DNA of 64,000 nucleotides from Candidatus Hydrogenedentota bacterium (GCA_029552745.1 JAKPDK010000158.1:62001-126000); one strand, 5' to 3'. Positions 36,197 to 46,638 are shown, counted from the first letter of the stretch. Notes: a model not told the origin generated them from the letters alone. Numbers and translations: made by a program.

Positions 36197-37705
36197 TTAC
36201 GGTTCGTCCACCCGGTTGCTTTCTTTCAAAACGACGTCATGCGCACCCCCCTCTCGAATACTCGTAGCAGAAACGAGAGTTAGGCGCGCTGTCTCCTGGA
36301 GCACTCGTATCGAGCGCGCTCCACAATTACACATGGTCGCCTTAATTTTCGCCACCGACAATTCCACATTATCTTTCAACCGCCCCGCATAGGGCACATA
36401 GGCGTCCACGCCTTCTTCAAACGACATACCTTCTTCATTCCCCAGTGTGTAGCGCTGCCAGTTGCGGGCACGGTCCGAGCCCTCTCCCCAATATTCCTTC
36501 ATCATGCGTCCGCCGACAGAAATCTTACGTCCAGGGCTCTCATCAAACCGCGCAAAATACCGCCCCATCATCACAAAATCAGCGCCCATCGCCAACGCCA
36601 AAACGATGTGGTAGTCGTGAAGAATGCCGCCATCGGCGCAAATCGGAACATATACACCAGTTTCTTTCAAATAAGCATTGCGCGCCTTCGCCGTTTCAAT
36701 CACAGCGGTCGCTTGCCCCCGGCCAATCCCTTTCTGTTCCCGCGTGATACAAATGGAACCGGGACCGACACCCACTTTTACAAAATCCGCCCCCGCATCG
36801 GCAAGATACCGAAATCCCCTATCTTCGACGATGTTGCCCCCGCCGACTCGTACATTTTCTCCAAACGTCTCTTTGATATACCGAATGGTGTCGTATTGCC
36901 ATTCCGTGTATCCATCGGATGAATCCACACACAAAATATCCGCACCGGCTTCAAGAAGAGCGGGGACTCTCTCCTTATAGTCCCGTGTGTTGATTCCAGC
37001 TCCAACCAAAAGACGCTTGTGACTATCCACCAGTTCTAAGGGATGTTCCCTATGCTGATCGTAGTCCTTGCGAAAAACCAGATACACCAATTCCTGCTTA
37101 TCATTAATAATAGGCAGACAGTTAAGCTTATGTTCCCAAATTAGTTCATTCGCCTCGCTTAAAGTCGTCCCCTCCTTGGCATAGACCAATTGGTCAAACG
37201 GCGTCATCAAGGCGCTGACCGGCGTATGGAGAGGCGTTTTGTGGGGTCGAAAATCCCGGTCGGTGAGAATACCCATAAGCCGACCATTTGGGGAGCCATC
37301 ATGCGTAATCGGTATAGTGGAATGCCCTGTTCGTTGGGTTACTTCAAGCACATCCCGCACGGTGCTATCAGGTCGAAGGTTCGCATCGCTGACGACGAAG
37401 CCTGCCTTGAACTTTTTCACCCGCCGAACCATTTCCGCCTGACTTTCTATACTCTGAGAGGCGTAAATAAACGAGATACCGCCGCAACGCGCTAACGCGA
37501 TAGCAAGCGTGTCATTCGATACAGCTTGCATGATGGCGGACGCAAACGGAATGTTTAGATAGAGGGGTGCGCTCATCCCCTCGCGGTGTCGGACCAGCGG
37601 CGTGCGCAAATCCACGTTCGCGGGCGTACAATCTTTCGGCGTCAAGTTCGGAACTAGCAAGTACTCGCTAAACGTCCGCGAGGGTTCGTCGTAAATGAAC
37701 GCCAT
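36197..37705 (-). CDS. guaB: IMP dehydrogenase, Tritrichomonas-like type
   Basis: A 502-residue enzyme oxidising IMP to XMP with NAD, the first committed step to GMP. It has the barrel with an inserted CBS pair (about residues 105-220), the catalytic cysteine C319 in [10 protein letters not shown], and the mobile flap RNWQRY (the catalytic Arg-Tyr). The stretches [32 protein letters not shown] and MKEYWGEGS, the length of 502 and the ending GGAHDVV closely match the Tritrichomonas foetus enzyme as I remember it, rather than the Escherichia coli enzyme. It is the first gene of guaBA behind a perfect consensus promoter. Confidence 0.97.
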   Translation of the reverse strand: MAFIYDEPSRTFSEYLLVPNLTPKDCTPANVDLRTPLVRHREGMSAPLYLNIPFASAIMQAVSNDTLAIALARCGGISFIYASQSIESQAEMVRRVKKFKAGFVVSDANLRPDSTVRDVLEVTQRTGHSTIPITHDGSPNGRLMGILTDRDFRPHKTPLHTPVSALMTPFDQLVYAKEGTTLSEANELIWEHKLNCLPIINDKQELVYLVFRKDYDQHREHPLELVDSHKRLLVGAGINTRDYKERVPALLEAGADILCVDSSDGYTEWQYDTIRYIKETFGENVRVGGGNIVEDRGFRYLADAGADFVKVGVGPGSICITREQKGIGRGQATAVIETAKARNAYLKETGVYVPICADGGILHDYHIVLALAMGADFVMMGRYFARFDESPGRKISVGGRMMKEYWGEGSDRARNWQRYTLGNEEGMSFEEGVDAYVPYAGRLKDNVELSVAKIKATMCNCGARSIRVLQETARLTLVSATSIREGGAHDVVLKESNRVDEP

Positions 37706-37806
37706 GATCCACTCTTCCTTACACCGTTAACGGCCTAAGCCGAAAAATAAAGACACCGAGACCCGTACAGCCTCTCGTAGCCGGCACAACTCTGCTGGAA
37801 ACGAAA

Positions 37807-37835
37807 ATTATAGAATTCATTTGCCCACGTGTCAA
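37807..37835 (-). promoter_or_regulatory. Perfect sigma-70 consensus promoter of guaBA
   Basis: On the - strand: TTGACA (37830-37835), exactly 17 bases, then TATAAT (37807-37812). Both boxes match the consensus in all six positions. The start would be near 37800, giving a leader of about 95 bases that can form small hairpins (for example CGGC-TTAG-GCCG and CGAGA paired with TCTCG) but does not show a known purine riboswitch core. Confidence 0.85.
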
Positions 37836-37933
37836 CCAGTTGTAGTCATTCAGTACTTTGGCAAGTTGTTTTCCATTTTGTTTCGGATTCCTGTAAGGGA
37901 TCTCCTTATAAGAAGAAGGCAATCGTCCTACCC

Positions 37934-38089
37934 TGACATTGCGAGGAGTGCCGTCAGGCACGACGTGGCAATCCCCTCGGGCAATCAGGGGGACAACCCA
38001 GAGGACGGGAAGGGCGCACAGCAGTGCGCCCCTACAAAAACGCGAGAGGATTGCTTCGTCGCGGCGAAAACCCGCTCCTCGCAATGACA
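37934..38089. repeat. Dispersed inverted-end element, copy C
   Basis: The left end is TGACATTGCGAGGAG (one base from the consensus), then CACGACGTGGCAATCCCC. The right end has GGATTGCTTCGTCGCG, then GCTCCTCGCAATGACA. The middle is unique and includes a CAGTGCG stretch with a GGGCGCAC/GTGCGCCC hairpin. It lies between the divergent guaBA promoter and the lipoprotein gene. Confidence 0.9.
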
Positions 38090-38236
38090 AACGCCGTGTC
38101 CGGTATTTCAAACCCTGTCTATTGTCCTGGAGGAAAAATTGAATATGGAAAAGTTCATTACGATTTGTCAATACGCGCTTTTGAGGTTAGAATGCTGAAA
38201 CCATTTCTGATCCCACCTAACATGGAGGAGGCAGCC

Positions 38237-40822
38237 ATGCATAGAATATTTGTCGTAACGCTTGCAGTGATTTTCTTCGCGGGCTGCGCAGGATTGCATC
38301 GGGAAGTTTCCAGCCGCGCTGAACGTATCCTGCAGCAAGCCGCCGTGGGACCACTGGGACAGGGCGCCTATGTGGTTGCTACGACGCAGATTGTTTCTCC
38401 TGCCGGCAAAACGGTGGAGTTCCCCGGAAGACCGGTCGACCTAGCATTGAGTCCGGACGGAAAAACACTCGCTGTAAAAAGTCGCCGCGAACTTGTGTTT
38501 ATCAACACGGATAATTTAACCATCCAGCAGACCTTGCCGATTAAGGAAGGGGCAAGTTTTCATGGTGTTGTTTGGGGAGCTGACGGTAGCCACGTATGGA
38601 CCACCACCTCGGGCAAGTTTCTTGTTTGCGCCGCGCAAGGAAAAGACGGCACATTTGTCTGGTCAAAGGAAATCCCCTTGCAAGGTCCCGGTGAAAAAGG
38701 AACGAGCGCGCCCGGCGGCTTTTTCTTGGACGAATCCCAACAAGTCGCTTACGTGGCGCTGAGCCGCAACAATACAGTCGGAGTCGTGGATTTGAAAAGG
38801 GGAGTCCTCTCTCAGGAGATCAACGTCGGCATTGCGCCTTTTAAAATACTGCGACAAGGAGACCGTGCCTGGGTGACCAACTGGGGTGGAAGAAGGCCGC
38901 AGCCGGGCGACTTGACCGGGCCCACATCCGGCAGTGAAGCCGTTATTGACGAAACGGGCATCGCGGCGTCAGGAACGGTGTCTGTTATCGATTTACGATC
39001 ACATGCTGTACTGGCAGAAATCCCTGTGGGACTTCACCCAAGCGGCATGACACTGTCACCTGACGGCACGCGGCTCTATGTGGCCAATGCCAACAGCGAC
39101 ACCGTAAGCGTTATTGACACCTCATCGTTACAGGTCGTGGCGACCTGGGATACAAGGCCTACCCCTGAATTACCTTTTGGCAGTGCGCCAAATGCCCTGG
39201 CGATATCGCCCGACGGTGCAAGGCTTTTCGTCGCAAATGGAGGCAACAACTGTGTTGCCGTTTTAGATACAAACACGGGAAAGGTGCAAGGTTTGATCCC
39301 GTCAGGATGGTACCCGGGAGAATTGCTTCTGATTTCGGAGAGTTCCACGCTATGTGTTGCTAACACAAAAGGAGCGGGAAGCCGCGCCAATGTCGCTCGC
39401 ACCGAGTCGAAACGTTTTGGAGAAAACCAAAACGCCCCTGCCTTTAACTCTCACGACCACCTGGGCTCCGTCTCGTTTGTGCAAATACCCGACGAGGGAC
39501 AACTCGAAGAATATACGTGGCGTGTAGCCGAAAACATGCGCTTGCCCATGATGCAACGTCTCCTACGACAAAAACAGGCAAAACCACGTTCCGTGCCCGT
39601 GCCCACACGTCCGGGCGAAACGTCCGTTTTTCGCCATGTGCTTTATATCATCAAAGAAAACCGTACATACGACCAGGTGTTCGGCGATTTACCACAGGGA
39701 AACGGCGACCCTTCGCTGTGCCTGTTTGATAAAGAAGTGACTCCTAACCACCATGCCTTGGCCGAAGAATTTGTTTTATTGGATAACTTCTATTGCAACG
39801 GGGTTTTGAGCGCCGATGGACATCAGTGGACCGACGAAGGCTTTGTCACCGACTATTTGGAAAAGAGCTTCGGTGGCTTTACACGAAGTTATCCCTACGA
39901 TGGGGACGACGCGCTGGCGTACGCCTCGAGCGGTTTCATCTGGGACCACGTTCGACGCGCCGGATTCACCTTTCGAGACTATGGTGAAATGGTGAAAGCA
40001 GTTATCGAGCCACGAGACGCAACATGGCAACAAATTTATAACGACTACTTGAACAAGACAGAAACCGTGCGAATTGAAGCCAAAACCCTCGTGCGCGGCC
40101 TGGAAGATGCTATCTGTAAACGCTTTATCGGCTTTCCGGGGGTGATGCAAGACGTCTACCGTGCAGAACGCTTTCTTGAAGAATTCCGAGAATGCGAGAA
40201 AAAAGGCGAGTGGCACAACTTCATAATCATGCTGTTACCCAATGACCACACCGTAGGAACCCGCCCAGGCTTTCCCACACCGCGTGCCATGGTTGCGGAT
40301 AACGATTTGGCGCTGGGCAAAATCGTGGAAGCGGTGTCAAAAAGTCAGTTCTGGCCCGAAACCGTTATTTTCGTAGTGGAAGACGACCCACAAGCCGGCT
40401 TCGACCACGTGGACGGACATCGCACCGTGGCGCTGTGTATAAGCCCGTACACGAAGCGTCATCACGTCGAGAGTACCTATTACAATCAAACCAGCATACT
40501 GCGCACGATCGAACTGATCTTTGGACTCGCGCCAATGAATCAGTTCACGTTGGGTGCAAATCCCATGGTCGAATGTTTTCAGGAAAGCCCGGATTACAAC
40601 CCTTACACATGCAAGCCCAACCAAGTGCCGCTTGATGAGATGAATCCTCAGGTTTCTGAACTACAAGGAAAACAAAGATACTTTGCAAAAAAATCTCTGG
40701 AATTGCCCCTTGATAACATTGACGAAGCCGATGAAGATATGTTGAATCGTATTTTGTGGCACTCTGTCAAAGGATATCGAGCACCCTATCCTAAACTTGC
40801 CCGTGCCCACGGAACGTTTTGA
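38237..40822 (+). CDS. Lipoprotein with YVTN beta-propeller and phosphoesterase domain
   Basis: An 861-residue exported protein. The signal sequence ends in lipobox FAGC, so it is probably lipid-anchored. Residues about 50-430 carry YncE/YVTN-type beta-propeller repeats (LSPDGTRLYVANANSDTVSVID and related copies). The rest is an alkaline-phosphatase-superfamily phosphoesterase with IIKENRTYDQVFGDL, the metal-site region DNFYCNG and VEDDPQAGFDHVDGHR. This two-domain arrangement is known in environmental bacteria. The start was set at 38237 with GGAGGAG just upstream. It probably releases phosphate or cleaves phosphodiesters outside the inner membrane. Confidence 0.9.
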   Translation: MHRIFVVTLAVIFFAGCAGLHREVSSRAERILQQAAVGPLGQGAYVVATTQIVSPAGKTVEFPGRPVDLALSPDGKTLAVKSRRELVFINTDNLTIQQTLPIKEGASFHGVVWGADGSHVWTTTSGKFLVCAAQGKDGTFVWSKEIPLQGPGEKGTSAPGGFFLDESQQVAYVALSRNNTVGVVDLKRGVLSQEINVGIAPFKILRQGDRAWVTNWGGRRPQPGDLTGPTSGSEAVIDETGIAASGTVSVIDLRSHAVLAEIPVGLHPSGMTLSPDGTRLYVANANSDTVSVIDTSSLQVVATWDTRPTPELPFGSAPNALAISPDGARLFVANGGNNCVAVLDTNTGKVQGLIPSGWYPGELLLISESSTLCVANTKGAGSRANVARTESKRFGENQNAPAFNSHDHLGSVSFVQIPDEGQLEEYTWRVAENMRLPMMQRLLRQKQAKPRSVPVPTRPGETSVFRHVLYIIKENRTYDQVFGDLPQGNGDPSLCLFDKEVTPNHHALAEEFVLLDNFYCNGVLSADGHQWTDEGFVTDYLEKSFGGFTRSYPYDGDDALAYASSGFIWDHVRRAGFTFRDYGEMVKAVIEPRDATWQQIYNDYLNKTETVRIEAKTLVRGLEDAICKRFIGFPGVMQDVYRAERFLEEFRECEKKGEWHNFIIMLLPNDHTVGTRPGFPTPRAMVADNDLALGKIVEAVSKSQFWPETVIFVVEDDPQAGFDHVDGHRTVALCISPYTKRHHVESTYYNQTSILRTIELIFGLAPMNQFTLGANPMVECFQESPDYNPYTCKPNQVPLDEMNPQVSELQGKQRYFAKKSLELPLDNIDEADEDMLNRILWHSVKGYRAPYPKLARAHGTF

Positions 40823-40846
40823 TGCCGGAAAAGGAGGTTTTTTTCT

Positions 40847-41761
40847 ATGCCGCTGTGGGGTGGAGTTGAAGCAGGCGGAACAAAGTTTGTTTGCGCGATA
40901 GGCGAAAATCCAGGCCTTGTCCTGGCGGTGACCCGCTTCCCGACAAAAGATCCGACAACAACGCTCGAACAGGTCATCAAATTCTTCAGGGAACAAGAAA
41001 AGAAATTTGGACCGATCGCCGCCGTAGGTGTAAGTTCGTTTGGCCCGGTAGATCCCGACCCACAATCCCCCACATTCGGCTATATTACGACGACACCTAA
41101 ACCCGGTTGGGCATCCACCGACGTGGCGGGCTATCTTCGTCGCGAGCTGGAAGTGCCGGTTGGCTTCGACACAGACGTAAATGGCGCGGCACTGGGGGAG
41201 TTTCGCTGGGGAGCTGCTGAAGAACTCGATACGTTTATCTATCTGACCATCGGCACAGGAATCGGAGGAGGCGGACTTGTCAACGGAAAACTCATGCATG
41301 GTCTTGTTCATCCCGAAATGGGACATATGCGAATCCCTCACAACACAAATGATGACCCGTTCCCGGGCATTTGTCCTTACCACGGCGATTGTTGGGAAGG
41401 GCTCGCCTCCGGTCCGGCGATGGAACAGCGTTGGGGAAAACCAGCAACGGAACTACCAGATGATCACCCCGCGTGGCGACTCGAAGCAGAGTATCTGGCG
41501 CTCGCTTTGCACAACCTAATTCTCGCAATTTCTCCGCAGCGGATTATTATGGGTGGCGGCGTCATGCAACGCACTGCGTTATTCCCCTTGGTGCGGCAAC
41601 GAGTACAAGAACTGCTCCATTCTTATGTGAAGCATCCGCAGATTATCTCCAAAATAGACGAATACATTGTGCCGCCTGCCTTGGGAAACCGTTCTGGAGT
41701 GTTGGGCGCTTTCGCCTTGGCAGAAGCCGCGTGGCAATCGGAGAAACAGAATGAAGCCTGA
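40847..41761 (+). CDS. ROK-family sugar kinase, probable fructokinase
   Basis: A 304-residue ATP-dependent sugar kinase. The N-terminal phosphate loop is GGVEAGGTK, the catalytic base is D110 ([12 protein letters not shown]), and the ROK zinc site is complete (H160, C176, H179, C182 in HPEMGH and [10 protein letters not shown]). The full-length pattern matches ROK fructokinases of the ScrK/GmuE type. The ATG follows AAAGGAGG. It is 24 bases after the lipoprotein gene and convergent with the esterase gene. It would phosphorylate fructose or a related hexose released by the surrounding hydrolases. Confidence 0.92.
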   Translation: MPLWGGVEAGGTKFVCAIGENPGLVLAVTRFPTKDPTTTLEQVIKFFREQEKKFGPIAAVGVSSFGPVDPDPQSPTFGYITTTPKPGWASTDVAGYLRRELEVPVGFDTDVNGAALGEFRWGAAEELDTFIYLTIGTGIGGGGLVNGKLMHGLVHPEMGHMRIPHNTNDDPFPGICPYHGDCWEGLASGPAMEQRWGKPATELPDDHPAWRLEAEYLALALHNLILAISPQRIIMGGGVMQRTALFPLVRQRVQELLHSYVKHPQIISKIDEYIVPPALGNRSGVLGAFALAEAAWQSEKQNEA

Positions 41762-41766
41762 AATCG

Positions 41767-43569
41767 TCAAGGCTTGGTTAGCGCCTGTGCCATAAAACGA
41801 TATGCCATCGCGCCGTTCCATGCATGTCCTCCAGGGAAGACGTGGCGTCGCACCTTGTCTGCGGCCAAAAACGCTTGATAGCCTTTCACCACCGCACCGT
41901 ACGCGTCTTCCGTACAGGAAATAGGAAAACATTCGTCTGCAATCGCACTCTCGAAAAGAAGAGGACGGGGTGCAATCAGCATGTGTACTTCAGCAATATC
42001 ACAGAGAGACAAGAGTCCCGGCGTCATCCAACATGGGCAATTGTGAATCGAAAGTACCCCCTCCGTAGAGCATAACCAACCGCTTACCACAGCGGCGCGT
42101 ACACGCCTATCCATGGCAGTTAGCCACATGGTCCATTCGCCACCCATACTGAGCCCGGCACATCCAATCCGGTTTCGATCTACTTCCGGTAGAGTTTCCA
42201 AAACATCGACCAAACGCATCAAGTTCCACAACTGATTGGAGGCATACTCACAATGCCAAAGTGATGGCGAAAGGGTGACAAAACCGCGCTTGGCAAACTC
42301 GGACGCAAACCCTCGATAAATCGTGCCAGGGTCATGCACGGCTTCGCGACTCCCACCGTGCCCGTGAATACAAATGACCGCAGGAAATGGCCCCGTGCCG
42401 GCGGGAATAGTGAGGGTCGCTTCAATCGGGCGCTGCTCATTGCCCGTAAACGTGAGTGTCCGCTCGGTATAGCCTTGCCGGAGGGTAGTTTCTCCCAGTG
42501 TGACATGTAACGGATTGTCCTGTCGTGCATTTTGACGACTCACGAGAGCAAAGAGGCGCTCCCGCATGCATTCTTGCCACTCTTTGGCACGGCTTGGCTC
42601 GAAAGGCATCTCAAAACCGGATGGAGGTTCGGGAGTGGGTGGCATTCGAAGAACCACTGCATCAGGCGTTCCTCTACCGAAACGTGGAAAGAAACGATGT
42701 TCCCCTACTCTTACCTCGTAGTCGCCCGGTATCCCACCGAGTAAAAATGTCCCCGTCTTGTCGGTGTAGCCTTGGATTGCAGGCTGTTGCACAACAGACT
42801 CGGAATGTGACAAACGTTTGTCCACAAAGATACCCGCTAAAGTGCGCGACAACGTTGCCGAACCTAAATAGGCCGACAGGCTTAATTCCGGCAAATTCGA
42901 CAAGACGATCGGGAGGCTTCTCGAGACACGCGTCATATCCATGAAGTTTCTGTCCGCATTCTCTACGCCGAGTTCTAAGCCAATAGCATCTGGGCACACA
43001 TGTGCCTCACTCCACGCGGAGAGGACATCGTCCAGATGGGTTATTGGATCAAACTCCGAACTCCGACGCACCGTGAAAATAACTAACGTTCCAGGAAGCG
43101 CTTCGCGTATTTGCCGCACAAGCTGGGACAGGGATTCTAGTTCGTGTTGGTTAAAATCCGTCACAAGCTCCACGGCAAAAACCTTGCCCACGAAAAGACT
43201 TAACCTATTCAGGATTTCCGACGTGTTACCACCGAAAGGCATACGCAAGACCACGCGCCATCCCTCCGCTTCCGCGGATGCTACGGCATTCGGCAACCGT
43301 TGCCACGTTGTGTCGATTGGCAAGACCACGCTGTTGAAGAACGAGCCGAAACGTCCCGGAATCTCATCATCTAGTGCCTCCAGTGGAAAGCCCACCATGC
43401 ACTCTCTCTTTCGCAAACGGAACTCGACTGGAGCGTCCTGGATCGGCTCTCCATCCTTGTCTTCAAACCGCACCTTCCAGGTCGGCGGTGCAGCGAAGGC
43501 AACTTTTGAACCCGACGTTGGGACATCTTCTGCCGCCATTAGCATTACTCCCATGACCATCAGCCACAT
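41767..43569 (-). CDS. Exported fusion: degenerate GH10-like domain plus alpha/beta-hydrolase esterase
   Basis: A 600-residue protein with a short hydrophobic signal-like N-terminus. Residues about 30-300 resemble the GH10 xylanase fold (FGSFFNSVVLPIDTTWQRLP is a typical GH10 opening), but neither catalytic glutamate of GH10 is convincingly present. Residues about 340-600 form an alpha/beta-hydrolase of the dienelactone hydrolase/acetyl xylan esterase type: HGHGGSREA oxyanion region, nucleophile S474 (GLSMGGEW), Asp in IADECFP and His in GGHAWNG. The ATG follows TAGGAG, located inside the end of the upstream gene, so it is probably in an operon with it. It may deacylate a plant or algal polysaccharide, with the GH10-like part used for binding. 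Confidence 0.78.
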   Translation of the reverse strand: MWLMVMGVMLMAAEDVPTSGSKVAFAAPPTWKVRFEDKDGEPIQDAPVEFRLRKRECMVGFPLEALDDEIPGRFGSFFNSVVLPIDTTWQRLPNAVASAEAEGWRVVLRMPFGGNTSEILNRLSLFVGKVFAVELVTDFNQHELESLSQLVRQIREALPGTLVIFTVRRSSEFDPITHLDDVLSAWSEAHVCPDAIGLELGVENADRNFMDMTRVSRSLPIVLSNLPELSLSAYLGSATLSRTLAGIFVDKRLSHSESVVQQPAIQGYTDKTGTFLLGGIPGDYEVRVGEHRFFPRFGRGTPDAVVLRMPPTPEPPSGFEMPFEPSRAKEWQECMRERLFALVSRQNARQDNPLHVTLGETTLRQGYTERTLTFTGNEQRPIEATLTIPAGTGPFPAVICIHGHGGSREAVHDPGTIYRGFASEFAKRGFVTLSPSLWHCEYASNQLWNLMRLVDVLETLPEVDRNRIGCAGLSMGGEWTMWLTAMDRRVRAAVVSGWLCSTEGVLSIHNCPCWMTPGLLSLCDIAEVHMLIAPRPLLFESAIADECFPISCTEDAYGAVVKGYQAFLAADKVRRHVFPGGHAWNGAMAYRFMAQALTKP

Positions 43570-43584
43570 CGAACCGGCTCCTAT

Positions 43585-46500
43585 TTATTTAGGAAGAGAT
43601 GCTTCCCGACGCACCACGCCTATTTTCTCTATTTGAATACAGTGCACCTCGTTTTCATGCCCAGGATATAACCATGCGCCAAAACAGACATGGACGGCTG
43701 CAAGTTTGCCTGGATTCAATCTGTCGTCAGACCCGCCTCGGTGCGCCGGCACAAAGTCCCAGTGTCGGTAAAGTTTAAGCTCCCTCAGAGGAAGACACAC
43801 CTCATCCCATGAATGAGACAACGGAACAACGGTACCCCATGGGGAACCATCCTCTTCAATCAGCGTGATTTCGATTTTGTCCGTGTTCGGCGTAACACCG
43901 CGCGCCCGAACAAACAAATGGGTGACATCCCCAAGCAACTCCCTCACAGGATTGAGGTCTCCGCCTGCCTCGTTTCGGAACCCCACCGCGTTGGGCGCCG
44001 GCCCAAAACCATCGACTCGCATACAAAACACCTTTTGCGAAGACGTTTGCGCAGAAGCCAGCCAGCTCCGACAGGGTACGGGTCCCTCAGGGTGAGGATA
44101 ATGTCGCGCTGCATCAAACAGGGGGATTGGGTCGCCTTGTTGCAACGCCTCACTCTGCCAAAAAGGTTCTGGTGACACGAGCCAGACAGCGGCGATATCG
44201 GCAACGTGTTCTTGGCTCGCGTAAGGAGTGAGATTCCACGTGCCAAACGTGAACTGTAGCTGCTCCAGTTTGTCTAGGCTCGGCCTTTGCCTCACCGTTG
44301 TCCACAATGCTTGCAAACGGGAAGTGGATAAGTATACATCTTGCCATTCCGGTAAAAGCGGCACGTCTATCCCGTAAGCATTACCATCATTTTGAACTAG
44401 GGCAACCTGACAAACGGGCGTACGGTAATCCTTGCTCCGCACGCGACACACTAGGATAGCGTCTGTTCCCAAACGGCTCACATCTGCCCCGGAAGAAACA
44501 GGAACCCGCGCTGCCACAGACTCGCCTTGTTGAGAAAAACCGCTGTGGCGCAACCGCAAGAAGGGCGGCGCATCATTGCCTTCTGAGAGCACCTCCACAT
44601 CTCGACTTCCGTCGGGTAACGGCTCTCCGTTCTGAAAAGCACGCAGGGTAACGTTCGCGGAATTTGCGGAAAACACGTTAATAAAAGTCGAGGACGCAGG
44701 CGCATCTTCTGAGATGCTTATCTCCTCTGGACGTAAGAAACACCGTGTTCCTTTCGCTCTGGCTTCTATCAGCCATACGAATGTCCCCGACATCAGGAAG
44801 CCGTCTGTGATGTGCGCCACATGAGTGTACGGACCTATTGATGTCATTGGAAACCTCCGAAAACCTGCCTGTCCGTCCACATAACGTGCCAATAAAGAAA
44901 AACGCGTTTTATCCCGGAACCCAGCCGTGTTGATCCGAATATCGGCGGGTGCCCCCGCCCGGACATAGTACGGTGCTCTGACCCAATACGCGGGAGTGGA
45001 GGGCTCGTCCTCGTGGGGAGCAAGAAATCTCTCATGAGGGAACGCAACACTTTTCATGCTATCTTCATCCCGGTGAAGATAATAAACACCCGGTTGTATA
45101 CGAACCGTTCCGCCGCGCGCCCTGCGGGTTTTTTCTTGCGAGGTAACCCAAAAATGGGTACCCAAATCGGGAAGTTTGACTTCCATGTCGTGGTCTCGCC
45201 AATAGACTCTGGCAACACGCCGATCGCCGAAAGGGTCATATCCAAAAGGATCGGCAATCCAGACCACATCAGGGTACACTTCCAAACGCCACAACCCCGA
45301 CTCGCATTTCTCCAAAAAATAGGCGCCTGTGCCGGAATACGAAATCAGCGGTGACGAACCACAACCGATGATCTTCTCCAAGGCGCTCGGATTAGGCGGT
45401 TTTCGCGTCGTCGTATTCGAATGATAGAATTGGGAATCTGTACAAAAGTCAGCGAGGTCTTTTTCATAATTCACCGAGGCGGCACCAAACGTTGTATTCT
45501 CGGGGTAGTGCCCCCATTGCTTGCCACGTGGTAAGGTACGAAATACTTCTCCAGCGATGATCATTGCCACAGCACGGTTCGGGGTATACACCAGATTGAG
45601 ATAGTGAGTCATCCAACCCCGATTGAATGGGGCAAGAGGGAGCGGGTCATATTGGAACTGAGTGGCAATTTGGGCGCCGCCGCTACGAAACGCCCGCGCC
45701 ATTGCCGGATACATATAGCCACCCGGCACATCGGCGGCGTCAAATTCATAGACGATCTTCGCTTTGTGCGCCAATTCGGGAGAACGCATGGTGGGATAAT
45801 CGTCAAGTCGCGGGAGAAAATTACCCATCAGCGCCCGGCCTGCAACCAAGCCACTTGGATACCACACGAAGGATGCCCCTTCCACGCGAGCGTCACGAAC
45901 CGCGGCAGCAAATCCGTTCCAACAGTTGTAAAAAAGAGGTTTTTGGCATCCACACCCCCGTACCGCGTCAACAAGCGTATTAATATAATTCTGAACGAGC
46001 TCTTGGGACGTATTCGGCGGATAGTGCGGTTCGTTAATCAATTCCAGCACCGCTATTGCCGGCTCGTCCTTGTACGCAAGTCCCGTGTATGCATTCCTGT
46101 GATTCAAGAACGATTGCAGGTACGTCTTTTGCACTTCCCACGCCCGCGGGTCGGTTGTCATTTCATGCATCGTGAAATCGTTCGAGAATCCGTCATTGGG
46201 ATTTACCGTAGGCCACCAAGCAACTGGGGTGAGAACCACATAGAGACCATGTCCCTTAGCCCGGAAGATAAGGTAATCCAACAATCGCAGATGGTCGTTT
46301 TCGATCAAATGACCGCCGCGGTCACTGATCTCCCGGTCAAAAACATGGACTCGAATCACATCCATATCCATGCGCACAAAATGTTCGAGGTCCGTGTCGA
46401 TCGTCTCTTCTATGGAAATCCCCAACGATTTCAGATCGGCATAGTTTGAGTAATGCGGAGGATAATAGTTCACACCGAAAAGGGCGACTTCCTCCCCCGT

Positions 46501-46638
46501 ATCGATCCAACACAGCCGCCCATCCTCGCCAAGTTTCATGAGGCGCCCCGATGGAACCTTCTCCGCCGAAGAGGCAAATGAACAGACTGCATGCGCACAC
46601 ACGACTACGATCAAAACAAGCGCCGGTATCCGTTTCAT
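43585..46638 (-). CDS. Exported GH5-like (GH-A clan) glycoside hydrolase
   Basis: A 1017-residue protein with a clear signal peptide (MKRIPALVLIVVVCAHAVCS). The (beta/alpha)8 barrel is at about residues 35-420, with acid/base E203 (VLELINEPHYP) and candidate nucleophile E298 (AKIVYEFDAA), the GH5/mannanase-like pattern. The remaining 550 residues are beta-rich, probably several carbohydrate-binding or Ig-like modules. The start was moved to 46638 because the signal peptide begins there. It is divergent from the GHL/beta-helix gene (139-base spacer) and 15 bases upstream of the esterase gene, so it forms an operon with it. Confidence 0.85.
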   Translation of the reverse strand: MKRIPALVLIVVVCAHAVCSFASSAEKVPSGRLMKLGEDGRLCWIDTGEEVALFGVNYYPPHYSNYADLKSLGISIEETIDTDLEHFVRMDMDVIRVHVFDREISDRGGHLIENDHLRLLDYLIFRAKGHGLYVVLTPVAWWPTVNPNDGFSNDFTMHEMTTDPRAWEVQKTYLQSFLNHRNAYTGLAYKDEPAIAVLELINEPHYPPNTSQELVQNYINTLVDAVRGCGCQKPLFYNCWNGFAAAVRDARVEGASFVWYPSGLVAGRALMGNFLPRLDDYPTMRSPELAHKAKIVYEFDAADVPGGYMYPAMARAFRSGGAQIATQFQYDPLPLAPFNRGWMTHYLNLVYTPNRAVAMIIAGEVFRTLPRGKQWGHYPENTTFGAASVNYEKDLADFCTDSQFYHSNTTTRKPPNPSALEKIIGCGSSPLISYSGTGAYFLEKCESGLWRLEVYPDVVWIADPFGYDPFGDRRVARVYWRDHDMEVKLPDLGTHFWVTSQEKTRRARGGTVRIQPGVYYLHRDEDSMKSVAFPHERFLAPHEDEPSTPAYWVRAPYYVRAGAPADIRINTAGFRDKTRFSLLARYVDGQAGFRRFPMTSIGPYTHVAHITDGFLMSGTFVWLIEARAKGTRCFLRPEEISISEDAPASSTFINVFSANSANVTLRAFQNGEPLPDGSRDVEVLSEGNDAPPFLRLRHSGFSQQGESVAARVPVSSGADVSRLGTDAILVCRVRSKDYRTPVCQVALVQNDGNAYGIDVPLLPEWQDVYLSTSRLQALWTTVRQRPSLDKLEQLQFTFGTWNLTPYASQEHVADIAAVWLVSPEPFWQSEALQQGDPIPLFDAARHYPHPEGPVPCRSWLASAQTSSQKVFCMRVDGFGPAPNAVGFRNEAGGDLNPVRELLGDVTHLFVRARGVTPNTDKIEITLIEEDGSPWGTVVPLSHSWDEVCLPLRELKLYRHWDFVPAHRGGSDDRLNPGKLAAVHVCFGAWLYPGHENEVHCIQIEKIGVVRREASLPK

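Larger units (their letters stand above)
37706..38236. other. Intergenic region with guaBA promoter and repeat copy C
   Basis: About 530 bases between divergent guaB and the beta-propeller lipoprotein gene. It holds the guaBA leader and promoter (37706-37835) and copy C of the dispersed element (37934-38089). An open frame running through the repeat into the lipoprotein gene (from 38024) is not considered coding. Confidence 0.8.

Noticed and set aside
37706-37800. guaBA leader considered as a purine riboswitch
   Set aside because: Small hairpins exist, but the conserved three-way junction bases of known purine riboswitches are not seen.
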